From positions 55,322,322 to 55,386,321 of the forward strand of contig OX392528.1 in assembly GCA_947623455.1 (NCBI GenBank): a DNA stretch of 64,000 nucleotides. Reading direction: 5' to 3'. Positions 18,816 through 33,055 of the stretch are shown piece after piece; within the stretch, counting starts at the first letter, position 1, and every line of letters starts with the position of its first letter. The translations under genes were made by a program, and so were the position numbers. Source of the DNA: Mimachlamys varia (lineage: Eukaryota; Mollusca; Bivalvia; Pectinida; Pectinidae). Under the pieces are notes generated by a model. The model did not search any database. It was not told the DNA's origin and worked only from the letters and a program-made list of their open reading frames with translations.

Positions 18816-20066
18816 CCCTAAATACATATCCTATCATTCTCGATTTAAAAATGTCAAAACTTTGGTTCATTTCATTTGGGGAAAAAAATTGCAGAGAAGC
18901 AGAAAATGACATTTGACAGGGAACAGGCTCCAGTGCCAGGTGGTAAAAGTGAAAACAGATTTCTAACCAAAAGTGTCGGCTCTAGCTCATTTGAAAAATT
19001 AGAAACGTGTAATAATTTCTGGTGAAAATCATGAATTAATTTGCTTATGAAATAATATTGATTCACTCGAATACTATGCAAAAATAGCAACAGATATGTA
19101 TGATTTTGTTTATTACAATCTTTTCTAATGGAAGATTCATAAAGAATAATTTCTGGAATTTTCATTCAACAATATGGCCATTGTGCTTATTGGAAATTGG
19201 ATTAAACAAAGGTCTTTTGTATAACAGTTTGACTGGTAATTTCATTACGAAGCCACCACCCCCAGTCAGTGAAAATTATCCAAACTGTATGTGTATACCT
19301 AGCATTAAAGCTAGACGTTCATTCCTTGGCTTTCTTTTATATTCAATGTCAACAATTTTCATAAAAACTCCTCGACATAATGTGGTGTTAATGAAAAAGT
19401 GTTTAAAATGCCGTGATCCGTATTTATGCGTACTTGGTACTATTACGACCTTTCTTACAATTACGCTCGGTGAAAACGGTATCTAGTGGTACGAGTCATT
19501 GTTTATCTAACCAGCGCAAGTTTAAAATAAAATTTAAAATCCGATTAAAGAGAAAGAATTATGTAAGTGCATAATATCAAGTTTCGAGATACAATCTGGT
19601 TTTTTGAAACTTCTCGTTTTGATAATCGAATGGCCCCAAAAATGACACCCATATCAATCTATTTAATCATGGGCAGGTATTATAGCACCTTTGGAAACGA
19701 GACTTTACCGGAAAGTTCAATTGTACGGTGTGGTGTTTTTTCAATTCAATCGTTGAAGGGAAAATAAAAGGCCACTTCACACTGATTATCTGGCGTGCTG
19801 GCAGGCCGGTCCAGCACATCGTCCTGTTGACGGTCTGTCGAAGGTGGAGTATTGACGTAAACGATTCTGACGAATTATTTTATGAAAGCAACGCAGAAAT
19901 ATCTTCATAATTACGAAATTATAGGCAATTACACAGAAAGGCAAGAGTAAAAACAGAACACTACAGCCCTCGGCAAGTTACATACACATTACTTTGTTTG
20001 ACCCTGTTTAACGGTAGAGTAAGTTAGGTATTCCAGGTAGGATAGGGGCACTGAGATGTGATGTTG

Positions 20067-20167
20067 TGAGAGGGGGGGGGGCAGTCTCACTGTCATAGTG
20101 AGAGGGGGGGCAGTCTCACTGTCATAGTGAGAGGGGGGGGCATAGTGACCAGGGTGAGAGGGGGGGG
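20067..20167. repeat. G-rich tandem repeat, about 29-bp unit
   Basis: GTGAGAGGGGGG followed by GCAGTCTCACTGTCATA recurs at about 29-base intervals (GCAGTCTCAC at 20081 and 20110, partial near 20140), with poly-G runs of varying length. Confidence 0.85.
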
Positions 20168-23100
20168 AATCGGACAGGAGAGTAGCCATAGTTCCATTGT
20201 CATAGTAACAGGGATGTTGGAGGGGAAGGAGGATGGGACTAACTTATGTACAGACATGTTAGTCCTTTACACATACAAGGGATTACCTGTACCATAAATA
20301 ATGATCTGTCCATAGCTTTAAGTCTATGTGATTGAAATAACAAATGTCTTTACTTAGATGTCCGGTCCATCTGTGTCCATCAGACTGCGGTCTCACTCTC
20401 AATCAGTCGCGCCCTGCTTGGACCAGCCCAAGGACAATGTCATCACATCACGCTGATCACAAACTTCCTCCATAGCTTGCCTGTCATAATCAAGCATGAT
20501 CTTAAAGCGGCAGTCTACTCTGTAAGGAAAGCTGGGCTAGAGAGAGACCTATTATGTGTATTTTGAATAACCTGTTCCGGTCTGTTGGGCTAATTATACA
20601 AAAATTGCCTTTGGGTAAGAATCTACCCTCCAACTTTGTCGACTGGGTGACTCTCTCTTTCAGAAAAGCAGGATAGTTGTAGAGGCTGGGTCTGCCGTGA
20701 TTAGCCATAAAATAGGCTCACATCGAGAACATTTTACCTCTCATTTCCCTTTTGAAATGTGCTCAGAATTAAAGTGTAATGAACCTCGAACTTGTGGAAT
20801 AATTTCTGAAAGCCTGTGTATCTACGGTTTGCTTTTTAAATACCCCTGTATTGAGGCCGCTGTAAATTGAAACACAAAGAGTCAGGTGGAGCGTGTGAGA
20901 TGGCCAATTATTCCAGTCGAATCTGTCTGTGGATTCGGAGGCAGGTCAGGGTGCCCCCTCCTCCCCCTGCCACGCCCTCCTCCCCGACCTACAAACGAAG
21001 GGGAGGCCTGTATACAGCGTAGGTCACAGGGGTCGACACTACCTCTTTGCTGTACTTTATGACGGTGGATAGGACCCATCCTTATGATCAACACGTTGAC
21101 ATGATCCTGTAATTGATATAATTAATTAACATGACGAATATTCATGGCAATAACCAGTAGTAGAAACGAATATAAATTAAAAAGTTATGCTCAAATTATT
21201 CATGATAAAACGGAAATATCTTTAAAGTATCCTTTAAAATATTGGTTAACTGAAAGACAATACTGTGTAAATTGTAAGTTGAAAATCTGAAATACGAGGA
21301 ATAGATTTCAAAATGGTACAATAAAAGATGAATAAATATTTCTAGATATAAATATGAGTAGAGATTGAAGATTTGATAAAGACTTAATTATATTTTCTGC
21401 CTTTCCCCAGATGTAGTAATAAACTGCTTTTATATATTTCCGAGAGAAGACGATACTTGAAATTCTTTCTTCATAAAAATTGAATTTAAATAGCGGTAGA
21501 ACAGGTAATCACTTCATGCAACACATGCTTTAATGATACAAAACTTTCCCTGCTCGCCTATTTTTAGCAAAAAATCTGTCTTATCTAACGAGTAATATAG
21601 CACTGCGATGATATCTGGTGAAATCTCGCAATTTGCTCCTTAAACATATGCATGGATGAATAAGGCAAAGATTACATTTTTTTAGGAAAAATCACACGTG
21701 CATATCCAACAGAATGCCCTTCAGGTGATCGAGCGAATGTGTCACTCACTTGCTCTGTAAACTCAGCCCGGCAGTGTCAATGAAGTTCCACATAAAACGC
21801 ATCACAAATTTTCTCATAAAATCGGAACTAACGCAAGTCCCCGCCACCCATGGTTCTTTCCTTGATAACAGCCGACACATCTGGTGGTGAAGATCAACAC
21901 AAATAGGTGAATTTCTCGTCTTTAAAATGATTTCTCTGTTCTGCCATAAAATGTTCAGATCGCTCAAACTAAACATCAGATTTTACCAGATTTTTGTTGC
22001 TGTCAAGATTTTTTTTTTCCTTTTCAATATGTGTAGTATATTTTTAAATTTCCAGCAAAAGGAAATTGTATACCTGTGAAACGAGAGGTGATAAGCGATG
22101 ATATTGTGAGATGAGAGATGATACTGAGGATGGAAATCTGCTGTGAACTTTTTCTCAGATTTCTTGTGATAAGTTCGTTTGTAGTGCGGGTGTAACTTTA
22201 TCATGGGGGAAATTGAATGATCTTTCATATTAAATCCATCTTGAGAAATCTTAAAAGATAAATTTCCTGGAGAAAAATACAAGTATATCACTTGGGCAGA
22301 AAATGTATATTGAAAATGTCTCATTTAAAAGCATATTATTCTTAATCAGTGTGACATTAATTATTATAAATTGGGTATTTAAAGTCCATTTAAATCATTT
22401 TTGATCCCGTGTTTTCTGACATTGTTTGTAATGTTTTTTGACGTTAAATGTTTAGATACGCATGATTTCTTCCAAGAACATTAAAAAAACAAAAAGAATT
22501 TCTAAATTGGCATTTAGAATAAAAGCATGAAATGGTTGATGATTTTTTTTTTTGTAATTATGTAATATAAATCAATAATGGGAATTATTTTGTTTTCGGT
22601 TATTTAGACATTAATTCTGATATATTTTAAACTGGATTTGATTCTGCCTATATGTATTTTTTAATGAGAAAATGATACATTTGATTACCCTGTTAAGTGG
22701 GAGAAAGTTTGAGACTCACAATAAATACTTTGTTTCATTATTCGGGCCTACTTTCTGCTTTTAAAATCTAAACTGAATTTTCATTCGACTATTCATTAGG
22801 GTTAAGTGGAGCAACAACAACAAAAAACCTGCAAAACTTGACTTTTCAAAATTCATTTTTAATTGATTCATTTTCTGTCAGATTTAAATTACATTAGTGA
22901 CTTTTATTTTGAATTAGATTTTATCAAGAAAATCTTTAGGCTCAATTAGTACTCGGCTGAAAAAATTTACGATTGAAATTTGATCGGAAGAAGAAATTAG
23001 AAAAACTGTTGGTAGTATTATGATAGGGCTGATGTTGGTGTGCCATGCTTTGGAAGGGACGGCTAATCTAGATCTGATTACTGGCTCTCAACACCTTAGA

Positions 23101-26100
23101 TAAATTGGTTTCTTGAAAATACATGTTAGAAAGAGATTAAACAGTTAGGTACTGCGAATTGTGTAATAGCCACAAACTCCCACAACTGTGAGAGGGAAAA
23201 AAACACATCCGTCCAACAATGTCAGGAGTTTGAGTAACGTTTTATTTGTCGGCTCCTGTTTAGATATTCAAGATAACATCTAAGGTTGAGCGATTGCGAT
23301 GAGAAATCTCCTGTTAAAAGAGATGTGAGGTCAATGAACGGCGATGAACATCTACGTCGGAAAAATGTTGTCAGGATTCTTTCTATGGAAATGTTCGGAA
23401 GATCAATATCTTCGATGGAAAGTGTTAACTAAAATATCTTTCCTGGCTGTGTTTCTTGTTCAATGTTCAGTGCTTGTAGATTGAGATCTGCTTGGGATGA
23501 AATTAAGAAATCAAAACTCTCACCACTAGGGTTCCTACAATGGAAGATGCTGAAACTGAAACAGGATGCATGAATTATTTCACGGCTCAGCGACCAGCAT
23601 TAGGGACCGATTCTGACCCCTGTTTTGTTGTTGGGCCCTTGGGAGAGGGTTTGCTGGGGTAGCCCCTTGTGTTATGTTGTGATGAAGCCCAGAGCTAGGG
23701 TTTATCTTTACACTCACATTCACAAATACAAACGCACCCCAGTACACAAATCTTGTTGAGATATCTTTGAAAATTAATTCTGAGATAATTCGTCGTCCCC
23801 GCTGTAGTATCCATCAGCGATCAGTATTGACCTGTTTTCATCGGAGCTCTACATCCTGAAATTGATTACTGAATTTCAGAAGATTTCTCAATACCATTTC
23901 ATTCCAATTTTCACCATTTATATTGAAAAAAAACGGTTGCAGTCTTTCAGGCAATGACTAAATTCTAGACACTTTTTGTTGCACCAATGCCATATTTCAA
24001 GAATTTAATTGAGAAATTGATTACAGTTTTTGGTTATTGACATATTATTATTATTCTTTTTGCCCGCTTATTGTTTTGTCCAGAAAAATAAGCAGTGCGT
24101 TATTTTTGTTGGTTTAATTGTAAGAAAAGCGAGTCAATTTGTCGTAATGGTGGTATTCTCTGCTACAGGGACATTGTTGAGATAGTGACCGGCTTGGATG
24201 ACTAGCCTCACCACCCAAATGACATGTGTTGACTCCATACATGCAATTCCCTCATTACGACCCAATACCCTCAACCCATACCAGGTCTGCCCAGTTAGCT
24301 TTCTTAGCTGATCAGATGGGGAGAAACCGACTTGTCCTTATTATTTCGGGTCAATATTCACCGAAATGTATGTTCAAATCCTTTATAGATCAGCCCCTGT
24401 ATTATGCACTTCTTTGAAAATATTTTATTGTTTCTAAAAATGGGATATTTTTCTGAATTTTTCAAATTTTCAAGTATTAAGCCTGCTAACATGGCTTTGA
24501 AATTTGCTCCTACTTGGATGAATCTAAAGTACTCGTCTGGGTTGAAAAGCCACATCCCTGTGCACTGGGACAGTAATTCTTGGAGACCTGACTTGTAGGG
24601 GGAGGGGGGAGGTGATCGTGGTGGGTAGATGTTGACAAGTCGACTCTTGTTTCTGTCAGGCCTTGTCGATAGTGTCATCAACAGACCATTCTAGGTGTCA
24701 CCACTTACATGCCGTCTGCTTGGCTGGCTAGCAAATCAGGCAGAAGACTTGGCTGTTGTTATTTTCATATTTTCCTTTCACGACCTTAGACAGACATTTT
24801 CATATTCTTGTATAACATATTCAAACCTTAGACAGTTTGATAAGAAAACCCAAAGTCTGATTTGAAGATAAAGATTTTTTTCTATCCAATGAATGGTTTT
24901 ATTGAAAGCTGACATTTCAATGTGGCATAACATTTTTTTTTTTGGGAGGGAGGGGGGGGGGGATGTTAGCAGGGACACTGACCTCACATTTTTTTCAGGT
25001 CATTTCAACCAAGCTGTTCAGGATTTCAAATTCAAGTTACACAAAAATGAGTTTCCTATTAACAGTATACAGTTTTGGTTTTCTGCATAAAATTTTATTG
25101 AAAGTGAAAAAATTATATCTCATTGCAAGTTGGAATCATCCTTCATTAGTCGTTGCAAAACCCTTAATAAGTGTCACATATACTTTGCACTCAGTAACCT
25201 TTTATAATTTTTAATTTAAGCATTCTTTCAAAATATTTTCAAAACTAGTCTGTAGTGTAGTCCTGTTTTAAAATCGACAGATAGTTCTGTTATGGTGCTC
25301 TAAAGTTTGAATGTAAAAAATCTCTGTACATGCATGCTGAATGGGTTTGACATTTTACAGTCAGCACAACCTGTGTAGAATACCCAGCCCCTCCCCCTCC
25401 CCACGGTAACTACGAGGCTGAAGGGTCCCTAGGTGTGGTCCCTTGATCTGTTAACGAGTGTCAGTTAGTGAAGGACAATAGGGTTCATATTGAACTGATC
25501 CTGAGGGGGATTTATCAACTTTTAAAAGATCTTGTTATGCGAAAGGCCAGCATTTCACTTGTTTTCTTATTTTCTGAATTGCTCTTATAATGTTGTCGGG
25601 TCACAGAATTAATTCCCTCATCCGCTCTTACACCGCCGTTTGATGACACAGCGCATGAGTCAATTGCCATTTAGAGAGAAACTACATGAATTTCAACCAA
25701 TTCAAGCACCATGTTGAAATCTCCGATGGTCGCTTAACTCCGTGAAATCAGACTCCACCTTTGACGACATTGATCCAGTTTCCTCGTTCTACAACTTACT
25801 ACATGTCACTGACGACTTCTGTTTGCAATTTCATGGTACTTCTCTAGTTAAAATTGAATTACAAAAAACTAATTTGCAGCTTGTTCCTCTTTTTTTCCAC
25901 CAATATGGTGGCGAATGATGACTCTCCCTGCTCAAATGTATTCTTGTGGCCATGGTGTATAGCGTTTCTCAGGGATTCTGAAATAAAAAAAAAAATAAAG
26001 AATGCCATCCCAAAAAAAAATCCGGCACTAGAGAATGAGAAAAAAAGACTTATTTTCTTTAGCGGCCTTTTGTAATCGGGTCTCGTAACAGCCGATCAAT

Positions 26101-29100
26101 AACTGTTTAGAAAATAATGATTGGTAGATTGATCAGAATTTCATTGAACACAGGACGACAACAATAGGCATACTTGCTGCCAATTTCCTGTGGTATTCTA
26201 ATCAATGTTAGAAAATGGCCGCTCTAAGATAACTAATGAAAGATGTGGAAAAGGGCCCCGGATTGGGTTTCTCCTGATGAAGATCGTTTACCAGGGGTGG
26301 GTCCGGGGTGTATTCTAAAAGACTGCGGTGGTACACTGGACACAATGGCCTGGGTGGGCAGGGCAGGTATCCGTGGTTACCCATAGCCATCTTCTCCTCA
26401 GCCAATATCCTGTGTTTTGATGCTGGTTTTGTAATGACTTGGCCCTGGTCTTTGTGTACCTCTGTCGTTTGTCAAATGCCATCTTTATACCTGTGTGTGA
26501 CCCCTCCCCCTAAAAACAGATGATTGTTGCTGGCTTTGTTAGCTCCAAGTGGGATAATCACCCCTTTAGACAAACACTGATCATTTCCACACTAAAATGT
26601 TTAGCCATTTTGTAGGCGATTTTGTTTTGACCCCCCTTTTTTCTCTGGGCTAATGTAATGTCGGGGATTTAATCAAAAGTTTGGTGCGACCATTGTCAGG
26701 GCTGGTTGTTTGATGTGTCAAGTAGTCGGGCTGATGGGTCCCCGTAACAGTGAATGAAGCCTGTGTTAGATCCCCCCTCACCCAGACATGTTACCAGGTC
26801 TAAGCCAGGCCTGGGTAATGGACTTTTAATGATAGGTTTAGTGCCATACTGATAGAGTTTCACCTCGCCACCCTTACCCCATCCCCCCACCAAAATACTG
26901 TACTCAACACCACTCTAAATCTAAACCACATCCCTCTAAAAAATACTTCTTCCCAACTCTTGCGATTAATAATCTGTTCACCTTCAAATAACTTCCTAAA
27001 ACTCGTCTCTTTACATCAGGGTGTTTTTTTTTCTTAAAGTGAAACACACTGAAAATATTTATCTTGCGTTAACATTTAAACGGAACTAAAAAATTGAAAG
27101 TTTGGGTATAAAGTGATTTTAGGAGAGTTTTGATACAGTACAAAATACAACAAAACAAAAATAATTGTCGGAGTATATAAATGGCTTCAAGAAAACTGAA
27201 AGTCTTGTTAGGTCAACAATTTATTTAAAATCTAAGCTTCTATCAGTTATTAAATGATGTTCTCTTGGATTACAAATAAATCCATTTCAAATTGCGCAAG
27301 TTCAATATCGAGGAAAATATGTCATAAAGAAATACACAAGGGATTTCTTAAGGCGTAAGAAACTCGCAGAATGTTTCTGAAGTTGACGATACTTTTTCAA
27401 GAAAACAGCCTGGGCATTTATTGGATAGGAAGAGGCCGACATTCCTGTGTGTGTCATTTGTAGATTCTGGCAGGTTTAATACCTGTAAGCCTGGTTAAGT
27501 TGGAGAGAAAATACATTTATTGTATTCTGGTGTTTTTTACAGCCAGCGCTGCCTTCCGCTAGTTGTAACTATATATTTATGGTAGAATCAGTTATCGGTG
27601 AGGGTAATGGGTCAGAAAATATTGTGTTGTGTTGCTCCAGTGAGGAGCTGAGCTGTGATGGGGCTTCCAGCTGGGCTCAATGCCTACACTTAACACATTC
27701 TTCTCCTTTTTTTATTCCCGTTCCCCCGCCTGATAAGCCTGGCTCCAGGCTGTTAGAGCAGGAAGTCAAAAAACACCCAAGAAACTATCCAACTTGGCCA
27801 CAGTAGGAATACTTAGCATCCTTCATATCCGTGGCCGATGATGATATTTCAGTTTCTATTTCTTCGCGTTATAGCAGGTTTCCCATTTGTACTGTGTTAG
27901 AAAGTAAAACATTACTCGATGTCTAATGGCCTCCTGACAACCGTCGTCATGCAGGTCCTTCACCAATGTAAAGAAAAAAAAATGGGCACCACTTGAAAGA
28001 CAAATGTTTTATTTGTTACTGAACGTAATGTGTACTGTATAGATGACAGAACTGCCTTGGGAGCAGATACATGTGGAACCTGCTGAACAAAATACGTGGA
28101 AAGCTGTCAAAATAAATAGGTATATAGTTGAAGAGTTGACAAGAAATGGCAAGAAATTGGATATTATTTAACGTCTTCCTATAACTGTTGATTACTACAA
28201 GTGTTTTGTAAGTGTGGACCGTGGAACTGTAGCGAGTGGTGTGAGGAGTATTTTGAAACAGACTATAACTCTCATTTGCTCCTTTCTCTCACAGTGCCAT
28301 TTGTGGGAGATATGTAGCATTTTTGACACATTGCACATAATCTGTCTGCTACTCGACCTGCACCAACCGAGTACGCCCGTTTGTGTAGGGTTTATTTGTG
28401 GTTCATTGTTTTAAAATTGGAACTGCATGCCAACATCCCGGTGAAGGAGATGAGTTTTGGGGATGCTGGTGAAGATGCCAGCCATTTTCTTCACCTTATC
28501 AGCACCCATCTCGCATTACATTTTAATGTTATTCTCAATCCCTTATCAGAATTTTAATTTGTGCTGCCATGGCGACCAAATGAAGGAGGCTGCCAGGAAG
28601 TAAAATTTATTGGCATAAGACACTAACGATAATGAGTTGTCCCCTCCTTTGGCATTTTTATGCATAATTCACAGTAAGGGGACCATAAGTTGGTCGACCC
28701 AGAATGCAGAGCTGACTTCCTGTCCACATGTTTTTCCTGTTCTTCATTATACCAAATTTCTCAAGTTTCGTAAAAAGAGAAATGGATGCTTATTTTCTAA
28801 AAATTTTCTTTATTGTTGCAAAAAAAAAAAATAGAAAAAATAGAAAAAATAACCACCAAATAATGAAAAAGAAATGTGACATATGATCTTGCTGTATCGG
28901 TAAATCTGTGTTTATTGGCAGGTTAACAATTTCTCCTTAACATGATATATCGATTGTGTTATCGCATTTAATGGCAGATCCAACACTTCACATTAATAGA
29001 TAAGTAATGAAAATCGGATATTCGAGCCGTTTTATTTCAGATAATGAGAAAGAATTTATAATTCTTTACTTCAATATTTTTTTTTTCAATTTGTGATACA

Positions 29101-31619
29101 ATATTATTACTACAATAATACAATACAATACTATTTTAATATTTTTGGGGGTCTATCTGCCAGTAAATGATATTGTGGAGGGAGGGGTTCCACCAAACTC
29201 TGACAATGAAAAGATGAAGTGCCTGCCTTGAAATGGGGGGAGGGGGGGGGGCTTCATATCATCCAGTTTCGTCTCAGTCAGCATTTGTGCGGAAGAGAAA
29301 TGATTTAAAATGTGCTAGGCCACCCCTAAAGACAAATAATATTTTTTAGGGTTCTCAATAAATCATTTGTGCCAACTTGATATAATGGGCTGAGAAGGAA
29401 GCTGAGCCCCTGGTTACCAGGGTGGTGGGGGGAAATCTCGCGCTGGGTGCTATCTCCGTGGCGATAAGGCCAGACGGGAGTTGCTCCCCTGCTGTCACAG
29501 TTTTTACTCTATATTCAGTGTTATGTTTTTTTTATGAACGGCTCAAACTTTATGATTCATATTTTTGTCATTAAACGGGGGCCAGTCTCCATGCCGATTT
29601 TGAGATGCTAAGTATGGCCGTCATTCACCTGGCTCTTGAGATGCTTTTCAAAGTTAATGTGCTTTAAGACAAATAGCATTGACTTGCCAATGACCTTCAA
29701 CTTGGCTAATTTAAGGACACCCAATATATATACCCTTGAAAACTTGTATATCACTTTCAAATTAGCTTGGCAACTCCTTCATAAGAAACATGAAGTCTCC
29801 ATGCTAAACAAAGTGCATTGCAGATTAAAATGGGCTAGTAAGGGAGGAAATAACCTTGAATTTTTTGCTTCAGGGATCTTGCTTTATCTTGGCTATATAA
29901 AAAGTGATTAATATTTTTGCTAATGAAAAACTTATCCATGATAATTCTGATAAAAATCTTCGTACAAATTTCATCGTTTTGAATCACCTGGGATTAGGCT
30001 TCCTGTCCTAAAACCAGAAAATTGAATAATTATACATTCAAAACATCGACTGGGAGTTAACGAATTAGTATCTCTAACTCCCACGCCTTCTAAGAGGTTG
30101 ATGTACAAAGGTATTTCAACCCCACGTCCCTCCGAGGCAGCCTCTGGACCTGCTGGTTGAGGAGAGAAAGCTGCTTACTGGCCCGGTGAAGTCGTCGTAA
30201 CGGCAGGAAGGGTGTTCTCCCTACCAATCAATATATGGATTTATTTACACGATGGAGGTCCATCTTAACCCCTATTTTTTAATTATTGAGGAGATTAGAT
30301 GTGCATTAAGCCTGATTACAGAGACAATGGCGACGGTACAATTGATAATGACACAGGTCCCCATCTCCCACCCCGGTCCTCGGCCTTCGCACTCGTACAG
30401 GCACGAGAGTATCAGATGTTCACGCTTGGCTTGTCACCCATACGTAATAGGATGGGACATTCCCTCCATGTAAAGTGAAACACTGAAATCCACCATTCGC
30501 CCTTTCATCCGAAGCACATCCGCGAGGCACATTAAATTAGCAGATTTTATCCCCCGTTAACATACAAGAGAAAGAATACCGCATCCATACTTCTCTAATT
30601 TCATCAGATTATTTTTATTGCTAATTTTGCCATGCTTTTCTATTTTTGCAAGTGAAAATGTCTATTAATTGCCGTACTTGATGTGCACGAAGCATTTGAG
30701 ATAAGGTGTCGGGTCTTTGACCAGGTTGACGAGCCCCACACTTTGTGGAACAAACAACTGAATACTGTAATAGATTTAAATTACTTAAATGATATTTGTG
30801 CCACTTTCAACACAAAACAAACCTTTAATATACATGATTTTGTGGTTCAAAGCCGCCAGATTACTTCCCCCTGATGTTGTATGTGACATTTAAGTTTCAC
30901 AGTAAATTTTTGATGCCTACTGTAACCCCACATTTCCGGAAGTTTTTTGGTGAAGTCTATTTCAAACATGTTTCCTTATTGTATCTTCATTCATATTGCA
31001 CAGCAATTTATTATTTTTTCTAGAATTTACATTTTGCTGATTTTTTTTGGTCAATGTTCTTCTAAAGATCATCACAGCCCAAATTTATTTCATTCTTAAT
31101 CAATTTAGATTCCATATTGTTGCGGACGTTGCGAGATATTTCAGTGTCAAACAACAATTAGCATCAATACCATACCTCTATACCTCAAAATGGTAGAAAG
31201 TGTCTAACTCCATACGGTGTGAAAATAATATTTTTGTCCGAATTCAATTTAGGTTTTTCAAATAAATCACCTTTTCATTTTGGAGGCATGATTTTCTTAA
31301 AGAAAATTGCTTTGACCATTGTAATCATGGTTAACGATTTCCTTTGACTTGTAGAATTTATTGGCTAAGAGTATCGGACATCACTTAAATAATCGTCTGG
31401 AGAAATACCGGATATCACAGAATTTACCATTATTTCATCTTGGATGCATGTTGTTCATAATTATTTCTGATCTAATCATTAAGGCATTGACCTAATTACA
31501 TAATAATTAGGTCTCTACTTTGTCCACCTTATGTTGTCCTGTAATTAGATTTGGTCATCTGATAAATCCACTACATTGCCAGGCCTCCTATTAAACAAAA
31601 TGAAGATTGGTCACAAACC

Positions 31620-31800
31620 AGTGGCCATTGTCAATGTGGCCATTACGTGGCCTGGCTATGTCGCAGATCGGTGGCTTCTGTTTCTGTTGTCAATGTGGTC
31701 ATGGCATTGGCCTGGTTGTGCCACAGACGAGTGGCCATTGGCAATGTGGCATGGCTGTGCCGCAGATCAGTTGCCTCCGTTGCTGATGTCAATGTGGCTG
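31620..31800. repeat. Degenerate minisatellite, GTGGC/GCAGATC-rich
   Basis: Phrases such as CAATGTGGCC, TGGCCTGGCTATG and CGCAGATCGGTGG recur in altered form three or four times. Spacing is irregular, so the period is uncertain. The open frames over it (85 and 67 codons) are by-products of the repetition. Confidence 0.5.
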
Positions 31801-32126
31801 TACCAGTGGCTCTGGCCGAGGGTGGGAGTGTAATGGAGCGAGATCGTTGAGAACAGTGCTTGTAGATGTTTTCTGTGAGGGAGACTGGGACACGCTGTCT
31901 AGGGAGACTTTCTTCATTGTTAATGTGATGTAATTACAGATGATAGGTTTATACAGGGGAACGAACACAACACTAGCCTCCACAGAAAAGCTGTGAGTGT
32001 CGGCACCGGGGCGAGAGAGTGGAGCAATACTGCATTACTTCTCCTACTGTGGGGCCTGTGTCTATAGTGTATACTGACTATTAGTCTTGTACTGTTGTAC
32101 AGTGAGCTAATCTTCAATTGCAATCT

Positions 32127-32290
32127 CTGGACTATGAGCATTAATGCTCTACTCTGAGCCTAAAGTTTTTGAGCTCTGATGTTATGATGTAATCCCTGGA
32201 CTATGAGCATTAATGTTCTACTCTGAGCTTGAACTTTTTGAGCCCTAATGTTATGATATGATTAATCCCTGGACTGTGAGCACCAGGGCA
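32127..32290. repeat. 70-bp tandem repeat, about 2.3 copies
   Basis: CTGGACTATGAGCATTAATG occurs at 32127 and again at 32196, with a third diverged start CTGGACTGTGAGCA at 32269. The intervening TTTTTGAGC and ATGTTATGAT words are also repeated. Confidence 0.75.
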
Positions 32291-33025
32291 CCATGTTAAA
32301 AGTCTGGGTATTTTGTATGAGCCCTAGTGTTCTGCTGTCGTGAGACTTGTACTTCTAAGAAATAAGCCCTAAAAATATAAAAGTGTGAGCTCTCTGTTAA
32401 GCCTTAAGAAATGATAAATTGTCAAAAACATGACAACAACACTCCGAGTTTGGATCAGTCAGTACAATAAGGAAACACAACTCCCGCAGATCACTTATAA
32501 CAATCCCCACCCCCAAATATAACAATCCCCACCCCATAATTACTGTTTCATACACCTCCTCTAATACGTAACAAGGACAGGAATTTATTGTAAACATTTG
32601 GTGTATAAACAAGAAGTTCCTTACTGTTGTGTGATACACAGGAATACAGATGGGGAGGAGTAGTACTGTGTGAAGGCTTGTGGCGATGATCTCCCCCACG
32701 TTAATCTCCAGCTACTCTACCAATGTATTGTGTGTATTATGATGTATATTGGTAGCAGTGTAAAGGAGAAAGTGTACAACAAGGCCGTGAATTACGATAA
32801 CCAAGTACTATAGCGTGATTAAGTACTGGCGGATAGTGCAGCGACACGGGAGTTATGTACCGTAATGCACCACAGCAATGAGGATGCAGGTGATTGTTAC
32901 AGAGGCAAGTGTCGCAAATCACACTAATAACTGTCGCCCACCGCCATTCCTGTATCGACAAGACACCCAGTCGCTGTCGTCAAGACGCCCTTTTCCCCCG
33001 TCGACAAACCAATATCAATAACTTA

Positions 33026-33055
33026 CCCCCCCCCCCCCCCCCCCCCAAAAAAAAA
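33026..33055. repeat. Homopolymer tract, 21 C then 9 A
   Basis: A run of 21 cytosines is followed directly by nine adenines. Run lengths here are prone to sequencing and assembly error. Confidence 0.95.

Noticed and set aside
18613..18912. Membrane-like protein with poly-Ile run
   Set aside because: The Ile run is the minus-strand reading of the AAT microsatellite.
31576..31850. Trp/Val-rich repeat protein
   Set aside because: Overlapping frames arise from a degenerate minisatellite rather than from a gene.
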